DNA of 64,000 nt from Streptomyces roseoverticillatus (GCF_000719265.1 NZ_JOFL01000011.1:124001-188000), one strand, 5' to 3'. Shown: positions 32,682 through 41,530, counted from the stretch's first letter. Notes: a model not told the origin generated them from the sequence alone. Numbers and translations: made by a program.

Positions 32682-33227
32682 TCAGCTCTGGTGGGCCTCG
32701 TAGTGCGCGACCGCCTCGGCGGTCCGCCCGGCGCCGTACACCCGCAGGAACTCGGCGAGTTCGGGGTGGGTGGGGGCGAGGCTCTGCGCGGCCTCGATGA
32801 TGTCGCCCGCGCCGGCGACGGAGCGCAGCAGGGACTGGATCTCGCGGACCACCCGGCGCACGGTCGGCGCGCCGCTGCTCGCCGTCGTCTGCGTGGAGTT
32901 GAGGACGGAGCCGCCCGAGCTCTTCTTGACCTCCTCCATCCGGTCGGCGGCCTCGGCGGCGCTCACGGTGCCGTCGGCGACCTGGCGGGAGAGCTCCTGC
33001 AGCGCCTGGACCCGCTGGACGACCGCGGGGTTGCCGATCTTCGCGCGCTGGCCGCTCATCAGCTGGGAGAGCATGGGGGCCGACAAGCCGAGTACGGAGG
33101 CGAGCCGGGCCTGGTTGAGGCCGAGGTCGTCGATGAGGCGGCGGAAGAGCGCCCCCAGGGGCTCTCCGTACCAGCTCCGCTGCAGCTCCCGTGCGCGGGC
33201 GGTGGCTTCCTGCTGTGCTGCGTCCAT
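32682..33227 (-). CDS. Helix-turn-helix (XRE-like) protein
   Basis: 181 residues. A Cro/XRE-like HTH near residues 35-60 (LNQARLASVLGLSAPMLSQLMSGQRAKIGNPAVVQRVQAL) is followed by an Ala/Glu-rich region and a C-terminal helical domain (VRREIQSLLRSVAGAGDI-like, DIIEAAQSLAPTHPELAEFL). DNA-binding regulator of unknown target. It lies 13 bp upstream of the kinase gene in the same direction, so they are probably cotranscribed, and the kinase might phosphorylate it (inference). Confidence 0.85.
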   Translation of the reverse strand: MDAAQQEATARARELQRSWYGEPLGALFRRLIDDLGLNQARLASVLGLSAPMLSQLMSGQRAKIGNPAVVQRVQALQELSRQVADGTVSAAEAADRMEEVKKSSGGSVLNSTQTTASSGAPTVRRVVREIQSLLRSVAGAGDIIEAAQSLAPTHPELAEFLRVYGAGRTAEAVAHYEAHQS

Positions 33228-33345
33228 CTCGCTCTCCCCTTCGCTTCGCTGCAGCGAATCTTGCGGTGCATCCTACGGAGAGTGCTGGTCCGCGGCGATA
33301 CCCGGTCGGAAAACACCGTGGGCACCGGGTAGTCTGGTCGGCGAC

Positions 33346-33418
33346 GGGGCCTTAGCTCAGTTGGTAGAGCGCTGTCTTTGCATGGCAGATGTCAGGGGTT
33401 CGACTCCCCTAGGCTCCA
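33346..33418 (+). tRNA. tRNA-Ala (TGC)
   Basis: 73 nt cloverleaf with acceptor GGGGCCT/AGGCTCC (one G-U pair), D-arm AGCTCAGTTGGTAGAGC, anticodon stem-loop CTGTCTTTGCATGGCAG with TGC anticodon, and T-arm AGGGGTTCGACTCCCCT. CCA not encoded. A TAGTCT -10-like element lies 11 bp upstream. Confidence 0.97.
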
Positions 33419-33426
33419 CAAGAAAT

Positions 33427-33466
33427 CCCCTCCGACCTGCGGAAACGTAGACCGGAGGGGTTTTTT
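33427..33466 (+). terminator. Terminator after tRNA-Ala
   Basis: CCCCTCCG pairs with CGGAGGGG and is followed by TTTTTT, a classical intrinsic terminator. Confidence 0.88.
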
Positions 33467-33509
33467 CGTGCCGCTGTCGCCCGGCCGCGGGGCCCGGGTG
33501 CCGCGCGCC

Positions 33510-34559
33510 TCAGCCGTCCAGCAGCCCGGCGCGGCGGGCGTAGCTTCCCGCCTGGAAACGACTCTGGGCGCCGAGCTCGGCGAGCAGTTCGGTGACGTGG
33601 CGCCGGTAGGTGGTGACGGACATGGCGAGCCGGCGGGCCGCCATGCCGTCCTTCATGCCGGACTCCAGCAGTTCGAGGACGGACCGGCGCAGTTCGTCCT
33701 TGGCGCATCCGTCGCCGGGCGTGCCGGTGAAGGGCCGCGCGGACTCCCAGGCGCTCTCCCAGGACCGGTAGAGGAAGCGCACGAGCGAGGGGTCCCGGAC
33801 GGCGAGCGCGCCCTTGCCGTCGCCGGAGGAGCTGCCGTGGTCGGCGAGGACGGCGGTGCCGGCGTCGAAGAAGAGGACCCGGTCGGGCACGTGGGCGGTG
33901 GTGCGGACCTGGGCGCCGAGCGCCACCATCCGGCCCAGGTGCCGCCGCACGTGGGCGTGGGTGAGGACGGAGTGGGGGTAGAGGGTCCGCACGAGCACGC
34001 CGCGGCCGATCACTTCGGTGGTGCGCTGCAGCCCTTCCTCCAGGGTCGCGGGGGCCGGCACGTCGGGGTGGGCGGCGGCGACCTCCGTGCGGGCGGCGGC
34101 GGAGAGGCGTTCTAGGGCGGAGCGGACGGCGTCGGGGAGGGTCAGGTACTCGATGGGCGTCCGGGTGAAGTGGCCGTGCCAGGATTCCTCGAACACCGGC
34201 TTCATGGCCAGCACATGACTGCTCATCCGCTCGGACTCGCGGTGCAGCTGCTGGATCCGCGCCTCGATGGGGCCGGTCACGTGGGTGACGGCGGCATCGG
34301 GGCTGCGGGCGGCGTACGCGGTGTCGCGGCCGGCGGGGCGCTCCCCGGGGGACCCGTCGGGCCCCTCCTCGGCGGGGCGCAGCAGGTGCAGCCGGGTGAG
34401 GTCGTCCACGGCGGCGCTGACGTCGGCGCCCGGCACGGCTAAGCGGCGGGCGGCCGCCTTCGGCCGGAGCCTGCCCTGTTCGAGCGCCATGCGGTAGAGC
34501 AGCACATGGAGGTCACCGAGAGGCGAGAGCGTCGGCGCCTCCGTAGCGAATTCATCCAT
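33510..34559 (-). CDS. LuxR-type transcriptional regulator with a TTA codon
   Basis: 349 residues. The N-terminal winged-helix-like part (GDLHVLLYRMALEQGRLRPK) and a TrmB-like middle (IEARIQQLHRESERMSSHVL, then GVLVRTLYPHSVLTHAHVRR) precede a C-terminal LuxR/GerE HTH (LELLESGMKDGMAARRLAMS, VTTYRRHVTELLAELGAQSR). This architecture is common in Streptomyces orphan regulators. Leu40 is a TTA codon (34440-34442), so production should depend on bldA and be tied to development. No adjacent target operon is obvious. Confidence 0.88.
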   Translation of the reverse strand: MDEFATEAPTLSPLGDLHVLLYRMALEQGRLRPKAAARRLAVPGADVSAAVDDLTRLHLLRPAEEGPDGSPGERPAGRDTAYAARSPDAAVTHVTGPIEARIQQLHRESERMSSHVLAMKPVFEESWHGHFTRTPIEYLTLPDAVRSALERLSAAARTEVAAAHPDVPAPATLEEGLQRTTEVIGRGVLVRTLYPHSVLTHAHVRRHLGRMVALGAQVRTTAHVPDRVLFFDAGTAVLADHGSSSGDGKGALAVRDPSLVRFLYRSWESAWESARPFTGTPGDGCAKDELRRSVLELLESGMKDGMAARRLAMSVTTYRRHVTELLAELGAQSRFQAGSYARRAGLLDG

Positions 34560-34871
34560 TTTCTCTCATTCGTTGGCCTGGTGGGGGTGCGCCCCAGGGC
34601 TGAGCCCGGCTCTGCCCGACCGCCCGGGCAGTGCCGAGTGGGCCGGCGAGAAAGAAATACAGCGGCCGAAGGCCGGGCGGCCGCCCATGGAAACGAAGGC
34701 GAGGTCGCGGTGTGACCCCTTCGATCAGCCTTCTCAGACTCTACCGGCGGCTTTTCCGAAAAGGAATGGGAATATCCTGCGGTCACCATCGGCAATCTTT
34801 GAGTAGCAGACTCCGCTTTTGCGCAGGTTCGAATGCCGGGCTTGAATGCCGGGTTCGAATGCCGGGCTCGC
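34560..34871. other. Non-coding gap with a short tandem repeat
   Basis: No supported gene between the LuxR-type regulator and the DUF5324 terminator. Near 34829-34870 the unit TTCGAATGCCGGGCT occurs about three times in tandem with small changes. The remainder looks like promoter region for the leftward regulator. Confidence 0.5.
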
Positions 34872-34914
34872 AAAAAATGCGTCCGCGCCGGGCCCGGAGG
34901 CTCGGCGCGGACGC
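34872..34914 (-). terminator. Terminator of the DUF5324 gene
   Basis: In the leftward direction a 12-bp stem (GCGTCCGCGCCG and complement) is followed by TTTTTT. A second small palindrome, TAGCCGGCC/GGCCGGCTA, overlaps the stop codon at 34923-34943. Confidence 0.88.
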
Positions 34915-34940
34915 GTGGGGCGTAGCCGGCCCGAGGCCGG

Positions 34941-35618
34941 CTAGAACGGACGGTCGCGGGGGCCGTCGTTGTTGTCGGGAGAGGACTCCGCTTCGGCCTG
35001 CTTGGCCTGGACCTCCGGGTCGAGCGGTGAGGACGCGCTCTCGGGGCCCGTGCCGTCGACCGACGTCAGCGGGGGCCGGTCCTGGACCTCCGTGGCCTCG
35101 GGCGGTTCGACGAGCCAGTCCGGATTGGCCTGCTTGTCCCACCACTTCCAGGCCGCGTACGCCCCGCCGGCGAGCAGGGCGGCCACCGCGAGTCGGCGGA
35201 GCGCCCGACCCGCCCGGCACCGCCGGTCGCGCCGGCCGATCAGCTTCTCGATCTCTTTCGGGCTCACCTGCCCGCGCAGCGCGGCGAGGGCGGCGGCGCT
35301 CCGGGCGACGGCCTCGTCCCGGACCGGCTCGACGGCCGTGCGGGCGCGCACGGCGGCCTGGTCGATCTTCGGGGGCAGGGCGCCGCGGGCGTGCTCGATC
35401 CGGGGATGGAGATGTGCGTCGTACTGCGAGCGGGCCTGGTGCGCGGCCTGGTGCGCGGCTTCCGCGACCTTGGGGGCCAGCCGCGTCCGGGCCTCATGCG
35501 CGTAGTGCACGGCGGTGTCCTTGGCCGTGCCGGCGTACGGCGCCACCACTTCCGCGGCGTGCCGGACACTGTCCTTCGCCGAGCTGGTCGCGGCGCGCAC
35601 GCTGTCCTTGCGGGTCAC
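34941..35618 (-). CDS. DUF5324 family protein
   Basis: 225 residues. A long Ala/His/Arg-rich helical N-terminal region of about 130 residues (VRHAAEVVAPYAGTAKDTAV) resembles amphipathic apolipoprotein-like repeats. A basic patch (GRRDRRCRAGRALRR) and one membrane helix (LAVAALLAGGAYAAWKWW) follow, then an acidic tail. It may be a membrane-associated structural protein. The family occurs next to the cyclophilin and crgA in Streptomyces and its function is unknown. Confidence 0.8.
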   Translation of the reverse strand: MTRKDSVRAATSSAKDSVRHAAEVVAPYAGTAKDTAVHYAHEARTRLAPKVAEAAHQAAHQARSQYDAHLHPRIEHARGALPPKIDQAAVRARTAVEPVRDEAVARSAAALAALRGQVSPKEIEKLIGRRDRRCRAGRALRRLAVAALLAGGAYAAWKWWDKQANPDWLVEPPEATEVQDRPPLTSVDGTGPESASSPLDPEVQAKQAEAESSPDNNDGPRDRPF

Positions 35619-35871
35619 GAGATCCTCCTCCTCGGTGGCGTATGTTTTGTCGCCTTTCCACCCAGTGAAAAATCATGCCTGCGCACGGGCGGTCCGGCAT
35701 GTGCGAGCGTGCATCCGGGTCAAGGGGAAGTGAGCGTGGGGTGAAGGGACGGTGAGCCCCGCTCGACCATGCCACGGTTTCGCGCGGCGCGCGGGCGTTT
35801 GTCCGCTACTCGACGCCAACCCGTACGTGCGAGGATCGTTAGCCGTCAGTGCAGACTAGGGAAGGTAGACC

Positions 35872-36399
35872 GTGGCCGAGCAGCTTTACGCCACCCTGAA
35901 GACCAACCAGGGCGACATCGAGATCCGGCTCTTCCCGGACCACGCCCCGAAGACGGTCAAGAACTTCGTGGAGCTCGCGAAGGGCGAGCGCGCGTGGATC
36001 AACCCGGAGACGGGTCAGAAGACCACGGACAAGCTGTACGACGGCACGGTCTTCCACCGCGTCATCGAGGGCTTCATGATCCAGGGCGGTGACCCGCTGG
36101 GCAACGGCACCGGCGGCCCCGGCTACAAGTTCGCGGACGAGTTCCACCCCGACCTGGCCTTCACCAGGCCCTACCTGCTGGCCATGGCCAACGCCGGCCC
36201 GGGCACCAACGGCTCGCAGTTCTTCATCACCGTCTCGCCCACCACGTGGCTGACCGGCAAGCACACCATCTTCGGCGAGGTCGCCGACGAAGCCTCGAGG
36301 AAGGTCGTGGACGCCGTCGCCTCCACCGACACCAACCCGCGCACCGACCGCCCGGTGAACGACGTGGTCATCGAGTCGGTCGTCGTCGAGGCCCGCTGA
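35872..36399 (+). CDS. Cyclophilin-type peptidyl-prolyl cis-trans isomerase
   Basis: 175 residues. Cytoplasmic cyclophilin with the catalytic arginine in FHRVIEGFMIQGGDP, the active-site MANAGPGTNGSQFFIT, and the conserved GKHTIFGEV. No signal peptide. The GTG start has a modest upstream AAGGTAG. A single-gene transcript is likely; in M. tuberculosis ppiA also lies close to crgA and the origin. Confidence 0.95.
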   Translation: MAEQLYATLKTNQGDIEIRLFPDHAPKTVKNFVELAKGERAWINPETGQKTTDKLYDGTVFHRVIEGFMIQGGDPLGNGTGGPGYKFADEFHPDLAFTRPYLLAMANAGPGTNGSQFFITVSPTTWLTGKHTIFGEVADEASRKVVDAVASTDTNPRTDRPVNDVVIESVVVEAR

Positions 36400-36580
36400 C
36401 GGCGGGGCGGTCACGGCAGGGCGTCACCCCGTACACCCTTCCGCGCCCTCCTTCCCGCTCTTTCACTCTCCTTCACCCGCCCTCGTCCACCCGAGGGAAC
36501 CCGGCGCCCCGCTCGTCCGTATGACGGGCGGGGCCGCGCGTCCCGGACAGGCCCGCCCACCACCGGCGCAAGGGGAACGC

Positions 36581-37456
36581 ATGAACGACCAGGCCGTCGG
36601 CTGCTACCGGCATCCCGACCGGGAGACCGGCATCCGCTGCACCCGCTGCGAGCGGCCGATCTGCCCGGAGTGCATGGTGAGCGCATCCGTCGGGTTCCAG
36701 TGCCCGGCCTGCGTCGCCGGCGACTCCGGTACGGGACACCGGCCGCAGGCCACCGCGCCGCGCACCATCGCGGGCGGTGCGCAGGTCGCCGACCCCCGGC
36801 TGGTGACCAAGGTCCTGCTCGCGGTCAACGTCGCCCTGTGGATCGCGGTCATGGCCACCGGCGACGGCCTGCTCGACGAAATGGAGCTGTTCGGCCGCGC
36901 CGTGCTCGCCGGCGAGCCGCAGGGCGTCGCGGAGGGGCAGTGGTACCGCCTGGTGACCGCGATGTTCCTGCACCAGGCGCCGATGCACATCGCCTTCAAC
37001 ATGCTGTCGCTGTGGTGGATCGGCCCGCCGCTGGAAGCGGCCCTGGGCCGCGCCCGCTACCTCGCCCTGTACCTGCTGTCGGGCCTCGGCGGCTCCGCGC
37101 TCACCTTCGTCGTCGCGGACCCGCGCCAGCCCTCGCTCGGCGCGTCCGGCGCGATCTTCGGGCTGCTGGGCGCCACGGCGGTGATCATGCGACGGCGGGG
37201 CTACGACATGCGCCCGGTCGCGGCCCTGCTCGTGCTCAACCTGATCTTCACGTTCACGTGGCACAACATCGCCTGGGAGGCCCACATCGGCGGGCTGGTC
37301 GTGGGCGCGGCCGTCGCGTACGGGATGGTGCACGCGCCGCGGGAGAAGCGTGCGCTCGTCCAGGGGCTCACCTGCGGCGTGACGCTGGCGGTGATCGTCG
37401 CGGCGGTGATCGTGCGGGCGGCGACGCTGCCGGAACTCGTCGGATTCTCCGGCTGA
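36581..37456 (+). CDS. Rhomboid family intramembrane serine protease with N-terminal zinc ribbon
   Basis: 291 residues. Residues 1-50 hold a B-box-like zinc site with Cys/His pairs (CYRHPDRETGIRCTRCERPI, CPECMV, FQCPACV). Six membrane segments follow, with the rhomboid serine in LGASGAIFGLLG and the catalytic histidine in WEAHIGGLVVGAA. It cleaves substrates within the membrane; the substrate here is unknown. ATG 36581 is preceded by AAGGGGAA; an earlier in-frame ATG at 36521 is not favoured. A hairpin (37459-37492) follows. Confidence 0.93.
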   Translation: MNDQAVGCYRHPDRETGIRCTRCERPICPECMVSASVGFQCPACVAGDSGTGHRPQATAPRTIAGGAQVADPRLVTKVLLAVNVALWIAVMATGDGLLDEMELFGRAVLAGEPQGVAEGQWYRLVTAMFLHQAPMHIAFNMLSLWWIGPPLEAALGRARYLALYLLSGLGGSALTFVVADPRQPSLGASGAIFGLLGATAVIMRRRGYDMRPVAALLVLNLIFTFTWHNIAWEAHIGGLVVGAAVAYGMVHAPREKRALVQGLTCGVTLAVIVAAVIVRAATLPELVGFSG

Positions 37457-37458
37457 CC

Positions 37459-37492
37459 GGGTCCGGCCGGGGCTTTCCCCGGCCCGGACCCC
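37459..37492 (+). terminator. Hairpin after rhomboid gene
   Basis: GGGTCCGGCCGGGG pairs with CCCCGGCCCGGACCC (one bulged base) around CTTT. No T-run follows. Confidence 0.6.
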
Positions 37493-37508
37493 CGGCCGAC
37501 CCGCAGGT

Positions 37509-37706
37509 TTGTCCACAGCGCGTACAGAATGTTGTGCACGCTGTGGGGAACGCGTGTCCGTACTCGCACAGAGCTGCGTTTTCGCTGGTGGGCGGGGCCG
37601 CCAAGCGGCCCCCCGCGCTTGTGATCAGTCACACCGGCGTCAACGCCGGGGAAGTTATCCACAGATCTTCTGAGTTTTTCCCCACTGTGGACGAGGGTGT
37701 GGATAA
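37509..37706. promoter_or_regulatory. Dense cluster of perfect DnaA boxes outside oriC
   Basis: Perfect TTGTCCACA (37509-37517), perfect TTATCCACA (37655-37663) and perfect TGTGGATAA (37698-37706, reverse). Near-matches are TTGTGCACG (37532), TGTGGGGAA (37542, reverse) and TGTGGACGA (37686, reverse). The cluster lies between the rhomboid gene and the crgA 3' end, about 17 kb from oriC, and its boxes are better than those in oriC. DnaA-titrating clusters outside oriC are documented in S. coelicolor; this may be the equivalent of one. Confidence 0.8.
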
Positions 37707-37734
37707 CTCCCCGGAAGGCTCCCCGGAGGACTTG

Positions 37735-37989
37735 CTACTTCCACTGCGTGGAGACCACGAACCCCGCCGCGATGAAGCCGAAACCGACCACGATGTTCCA
37801 GTTGTGGAGCGATTCGATGGGCATGTCTCCGCTGGTCACATAGAAGATGACGATCCAGGCCAGCCCGATCAGGAACATCGCGAGCATCAGCGGCGCCACC
37901 CAGCCCCGCCCACTGCTCAGCTTGATGGTCTGCTGCTTCGCCGGCGGCGGCGTGAAGTCGTCCTTCTTGCGGATCCGTGACTTCGGCAC
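37735..37989 (-). CDS. crgA: Cell division protein CrgA
   Basis: 84 residues, the exact length of S. coelicolor CrgA. The basic N-terminus [19 protein letters not shown] is followed by two membrane helices ([20 protein letters not shown] and [15 protein letters not shown]). CrgA inhibits or coordinates FtsZ-ring and septal peptidoglycan assembly, and in mycobacteria it binds FtsZ, FtsQ and penicillin-binding proteins. GTG 37989 follows AGGAGAG; the longer frame to 38085 lacks conservation. The DnaA-box cluster lies just beyond its 3' end. Confidence 0.95.
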   Translation of the reverse strand: MPKSRIRKKDDFTPPPAKQQTIKLSSGRGWVAPLMLAMFLIGLAWIVIFYVTSGDMPIESLHNWNIVVGFGFIAAGFVVSTQWK

Positions 37990-38144
37990 GAGGAACTCTC
38001 CTGTCGATGCGCTGCGTGACCGCGCTGGGGCTGCATGGGGCGGGACAAAGGGCTGGTCCGGGGCGGTGGGCGGCGGGAACGCCACCTTGCCCCGGGCGTC
38101 CGTTAGCGTAGTGCTTCCGTGGCGCCGGAGAGGATAAGGGTACG

Positions 38145-38909
38145 TTGAGTAATTCTGCGGACTCCACCAGCAGGCCTTCCCGGCGCTTCAAGCCCGTCCG
38201 GCTGCTCACCGGAGGCGTGTTCGCGCTCGCCGGCCTCATTTTCTGGACGAGCTTCAATACCGCCCACGGCACCGACATCCGCACCGACGACTCCATGCTG
38301 CGGCTCTCCGACCTCATCCAGGAGCGCAGCCGGAAGAACGCCGGCCTGGACGAGAGCGCCGCGGCCGTCCGCTCCCGGGTCGACACCCTCGCCGGGCGCG
38401 ACAACGGCAACTCCGCCGCCCAGAAGAAGAAACTCGCCGACCTGGCGGCGGCCGCGGGCACCGCGAAGGTCAGCGGCCCGGGCCTGACCGTCACCCTCAC
38501 CGACGCCCCGCCGAACGCCACGGCCAGGATCCCCGGCGTCCCGCAGCCGCAGCCCAACGACCTGGTCATCCATCAGCAGGACCTGCAGGCCGTCGTGAAC
38601 GCCCTCTGGCAGGGCGGCGCCAAGGGCATCCAGGTCATGGACCAGCGGCTCATCTCCACCAGCGCGGTCCGCTGCGTCGGCAACACCCTGATCCTCCAGG
38701 GCCGCGTCTACTCCCCGCCGTACAAGGTGACGGCCGTCGGCGACCGCGGCGCGCTCCGCAAGGCGATCGACGCCTCCCCGTCGATCCAGAACTACCTCCA
38801 GTACGTCAACGCGTACGGGCTCGGCTGGAAAGTCGACCAGCACGAGGCGGTGACTCTTCCGGGCTACTCGGGCACAGTGGACCTCCACTACGCCAAGCCT
38901 TTGGCGTGA
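38145..38909 (+). CDS. DUF881 family membrane-anchored protein
   Basis: 254 residues from a TTG start. An N-terminal membrane helix ([20 protein letters not shown]) is followed by a short coiled-coil segment rich in Leu/Arg/Ala. The extracellular DUF881 domain begins at [17 protein letters not shown] and includes [20 protein letters not shown] and [15 protein letters not shown]. The family's function is not known; its genes are commonly near crgA and division genes. It starts 27 bp before the first sortase and is probably in the same transcription unit. Confidence 0.85.
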   Translation: MSNSADSTSRPSRRFKPVRLLTGGVFALAGLIFWTSFNTAHGTDIRTDDSMLRLSDLIQERSRKNAGLDESAAAVRSRVDTLAGRDNGNSAAQKKKLADLAAAAGTAKVSGPGLTVTLTDAPPNATARIPGVPQPQPNDLVIHQQDLQAVVNALWQGGAKGIQVMDQRLISTSAVRCVGNTLILQGRVYSPPYKVTAVGDRGALRKAIDASPSIQNYLQYVNAYGLGWKVDQHEAVTLPGYSGTVDLHYAKPLA

Positions 38910-38936
38910 CCCTCGTGGTCCGGGAGGGGGCCCGCG

Positions 38937-39779
38937 GTGAGGCCGAGGACCGTCGTCCGCACGCTCAGCGAACTGTGCGTCACCACCGGCGCCCTGCTGG
39001 TCCTCTTCGTCGTCTACGTCCTCTACTGGACGGGCGTGCGCGCCGACAGTGCCATGGACGAGGAGCTCGGCCGGCTCCAGGACCGCTGGTCGAGGGGGGC
39101 CGTGGGCGCGGCCGCCGCGCCGGGGGAGCCGGAGGCGGCACCGGAGCAGCAGCTGGGCGACACGCCGCCCGAGGAGGGCGCCCCGCCTGGCCAGCCGCCT
39201 GACAAGCCGGGAGACCCCTCCGCCTCCTCGCCGCAGCCGGGAGCGCCCTCCCGCACCCCGCCGCGCACGGACACCCCCGGCCAGGCGCCCCCCGCGGGAG
39301 CGGGCCCGCGGGCCGGCCGGGCCTTCGCCGTCATGTACGTCCCCCGCTTCGGCGCCGGCTGGGCCAAGCCCGTCCTCGAAGGAACCGGCACCGAGCTCCT
39401 CAAGAGGGGCCTCGGCCACTACGAGCGGACCGCCCGTCCCGGCGCGCCGGGCAACTTCGCGGTCGCCGGCCACCGCCGCACCTACGGCGACCCCTTCAAG
39501 GACCTCGACGAGCTGCGCGCGGGCGACGCGGTGGTGATCAACGACGGCACCACCTGGTTCACGTACCGCGTGGACGGCCGGCCGTACCGCACCCGCCCCG
39601 ACGACACGGGCGTCATCGACCCCGTGCCCGCCGCCTCCGGCTACCGCACCCCCGGCCGCTACCTGACCCTCACCACCTGCGAACCGGAGTGGGGCCACAG
39701 CCACCGGCTGATCGTGTGGGCGCACCTGGACGCCACCTCGCCCGTCGCACAGGGCCGCCCCGGGGCTTTGTCCGCCTGA
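38937..39779 (+). CDS. Class E sortase (first of three)
   Basis: 280 residues. A membrane helix (VTTGALLVLFVVYVLYWTGV) anchors the enzyme outside. A Pro/Gly/Glu-rich linker of about 90 residues is unusually long compared with its two paralogues. The sortase barrel shows the catalytic His in VAGHRRTYGDPF, Cys in LTLTTCEPEWG and Arg in SHRLIVWAHL. Class E enzymes recognise LAXTG-type signals and, in Streptomyces, anchor long chaplins. GTG start. Confidence 0.93.
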   Translation: MRPRTVVRTLSELCVTTGALLVLFVVYVLYWTGVRADSAMDEELGRLQDRWSRGAVGAAAAPGEPEAAPEQQLGDTPPEEGAPPGQPPDKPGDPSASSPQPGAPSRTPPRTDTPGQAPPAGAGPRAGRAFAVMYVPRFGAGWAKPVLEGTGTELLKRGLGHYERTARPGAPGNFAVAGHRRTYGDPFKDLDELRAGDAVVINDGTTWFTYRVDGRPYRTRPDDTGVIDPVPAASGYRTPGRYLTLTTCEPEWGHSHRLIVWAHLDATSPVAQGRPGALSA

Positions 39780-39851
39780 CCCCCTCGGCACGCGCCCGCC
39801 CCTTAGTCTGGTGCTGCAATTTCGACTACGTCATCGGCAAGTGGGGACAGC

Positions 39852-40028
39852 ATGTACGGCTGGATCTGGCGGCATCTGCCGGGCAACGCATGGGTGCGGG
39901 CACTGATCTCGCTGCTGCTCGTACTGGCGGTCGTCTACGTCCTCTTTCAGTACGTCTTCCCCTGGGCGGAACCGCTGCTGCCGTTCAACGACGTGACGGT
40001 CGACAACGGAATGGCGGTCAACCAGTGA
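39852..40028 (+). CDS. Small membrane protein overlapping pabA
   Basis: 58 residues, MYGWIWRHLPGNAWVRALIS then a hydrophobic helix (LLLVLAVVYVLFQYVFPW) and a short tail. ATG start, GGGGACAGC upstream. Its stop overlaps the next GTG by 4 bp (GTGA), which shows translational coupling and supports it being real. I do not recognise a functional family; similar small proteins accompany this gene pair in streptomycetes. Confidence 0.75.
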   Translation: MYGWIWRHLPGNAWVRALISLLLVLAVVYVLFQYVFPWAEPLLPFNDVTVDNGMAVNQ

Positions 40029-40672
40029 GTGCGCGCATCCTCGTCGTGGACAACTACGACAGCTTCGTCTTCAACCTCGTCCAGTACCTCTACCAGCTCG
40101 GTGCCGAGTGCGAGGTGCGGCGCAACGACGAGGTCGAGCTCAGCCACGCGGAGGACGGCTTCGACGGCGTCCTGCTGTCTCCCGGGCCGGGCGCGCCCGA
40201 GCAGGCCGGTGTGTGCATCGACATGGTGCGGCACTGCGCCCAGCACGGCATCCCCGTCTTCGGCGTCTGCCTGGGCATGCAGTCCATGGCCGTCGCGTAC
40301 GGCGGCGTGGTCGGCCGGGCGCCCGAGCTGCTGCATGGCAAGACGTCGCTGGTGACGCACGAGGGCGCGGGCGTCTTCCAGGGCCTCCCGTCGCCCTTCA
40401 CCGCCACCCGCTACCACTCGCTGGCCGTCGAGCGGGAGAACTGGCCGGACGAGCTGGAGATCACCGCCTGGACGGAGTCGGGCATCGCCATGGGCTTGCG
40501 CCACCGCGACCTGCCGGTCGAGGGCGTGCAGTTCCACCCCGAGTCCGTGCTCACCGAGTGGGGCCACCGCATGCTCGCCAACTGGCTGGTCGCCTGCGGT
40601 GACGCCACGGCGGTGGAGCGGTCGGCGGGCCTGGCCCCGGTGGTGGGCAAGACCGGGGCGGCCGGGGCGTGA
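40025..40672 (+). CDS. pabA: Glutamine amidotransferase subunit of aminodeoxychorismate/anthranilate synthase
   Basis: 215 residues. Class I glutamine amidotransferase providing ammonia to chorismate. The start VVDNYDSFVFNLVQYL, the nucleophile Cys in VFGVCLGMQSMAVAYGG, and the His-Glu pair in GVQFHPESVLTEWG are all present. It may serve folate (PabA) or tryptophan (TrpG) synthesis, or both; the sequence alone does not decide. Curiously it sits inside a sortase cluster and overlaps the genes on both sides by 4 bp. Confidence 0.95.
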   Translation: MSARILVVDNYDSFVFNLVQYLYQLGAECEVRRNDEVELSHAEDGFDGVLLSPGPGAPEQAGVCIDMVRHCAQHGIPVFGVCLGMQSMAVAYGGVVGRAPELLHGKTSLVTHEGAGVFQGLPSPFTATRYHSLAVERENWPDELEITAWTESGIAMGLRHRDLPVEGVQFHPESVLTEWGHRMLANWLVACGDATAVERSAGLAPVVGKTGAAGA

Positions 40673-41514
40673 CCACGCCCCCGCGGGTCGTATCGCAGCC
40701 GCTGCCGCCCGAGGACCGGGCGACGATGGAGCTGCGCAGGGTGGAGGTGCCGGCTCAGGCGGCGCACAGGCCCGTACGGACCGGGGGGCGTGCCGCGCGG
40801 AGGCACGCGGCCCGGCGGGCGCGCAGGGGCAGCCTGGGCGTGCTGCTGTGCCGGCTGACGGGCGAGCTGTTCATCACGGCCGGCCTCGTGCTGCTGCTCT
40901 TCGTCGCCTACCAGCTGTGGTGGACGAACATCCGCGCCCTCCAGCAGGCCGGCGGGGCCGCCCACCACTTGCAGAGCCGCTGGGACGAGGACGGCCAGGG
41001 CGCCGCCGACCGGGACGCGGGCGCGTTCTCGCCCGGCGAGGGCTTCGCGATCCTCTACATCCCGTCGCTGGACGTGAAGGCGCCCATCGCCGAGGGCGTC
41101 GGCAAGCAGAAGGTCCTCGACCGCGGCATGGTGGGCCATTACGGGGATGCCGCCCTCAAGACCGCGATGCCGTGGGACAAGCAGGGCAACTTCGCCCTCG
41201 CCGGCCACCGCAACACCCATGGCGAACCGTTCCGCTACGTCAACCGCCTGAAGCCCGGCGACAAGATCGTCGTGGAGACGCGGAGCGCCTTCTACACGTA
41301 TGAGATGACGAGCCGTCTGGACCAGACGCCGCCGGCGAATGTCACGGTCATCGCCCCGGTGCCGGCCGGCTCGGGCTTCCGCGGCCCCGGCCGCTACATC
41401 ACCCTCACCACCTGCACCCCCGAGTTCACCAGTACCTACCGCCTGATCGTGTGGGGCAAGATGGTCGACGAGCGGCCCCGGAGCAAGGGAAAGCCGGACG
41501 CGCTCGTCAACTAA
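40669..41514 (+). CDS. Class E sortase (second of three)
   Basis: 281 residues. A basic N-terminal cytoplasmic tail (RTGGRAARRHAARRARRG) precedes the membrane helix (LFITAGLVLLLFVAYQLWWT). Catalytic residues are visible: His in FALAGHRNTHGEPF, Cys in ITLTTCTPEFT, Arg in TYRLIVWGKM. GTG overlaps the pabA stop (GTGA). In S. coelicolor two adjacent class E sortases (SrtE1, SrtE2) anchor long chaplins for aerial growth; this and the next gene match that pair. Confidence 0.95.
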   Translation: MTTPPRVVSQPLPPEDRATMELRRVEVPAQAAHRPVRTGGRAARRHAARRARRGSLGVLLCRLTGELFITAGLVLLLFVAYQLWWTNIRALQQAGGAAHHLQSRWDEDGQGAADRDAGAFSPGEGFAILYIPSLDVKAPIAEGVGKQKVLDRGMVGHYGDAALKTAMPWDKQGNFALAGHRNTHGEPFRYVNRLKPGDKIVVETRSAFYTYEMTSRLDQTPPANVTVIAPVPAGSGFRGPGRYITLTTCTPEFTSTYRLIVWGKMVDERPRSKGKPDALVN

Positions 41515-41530
41515 AGACACGCGGGGAACA

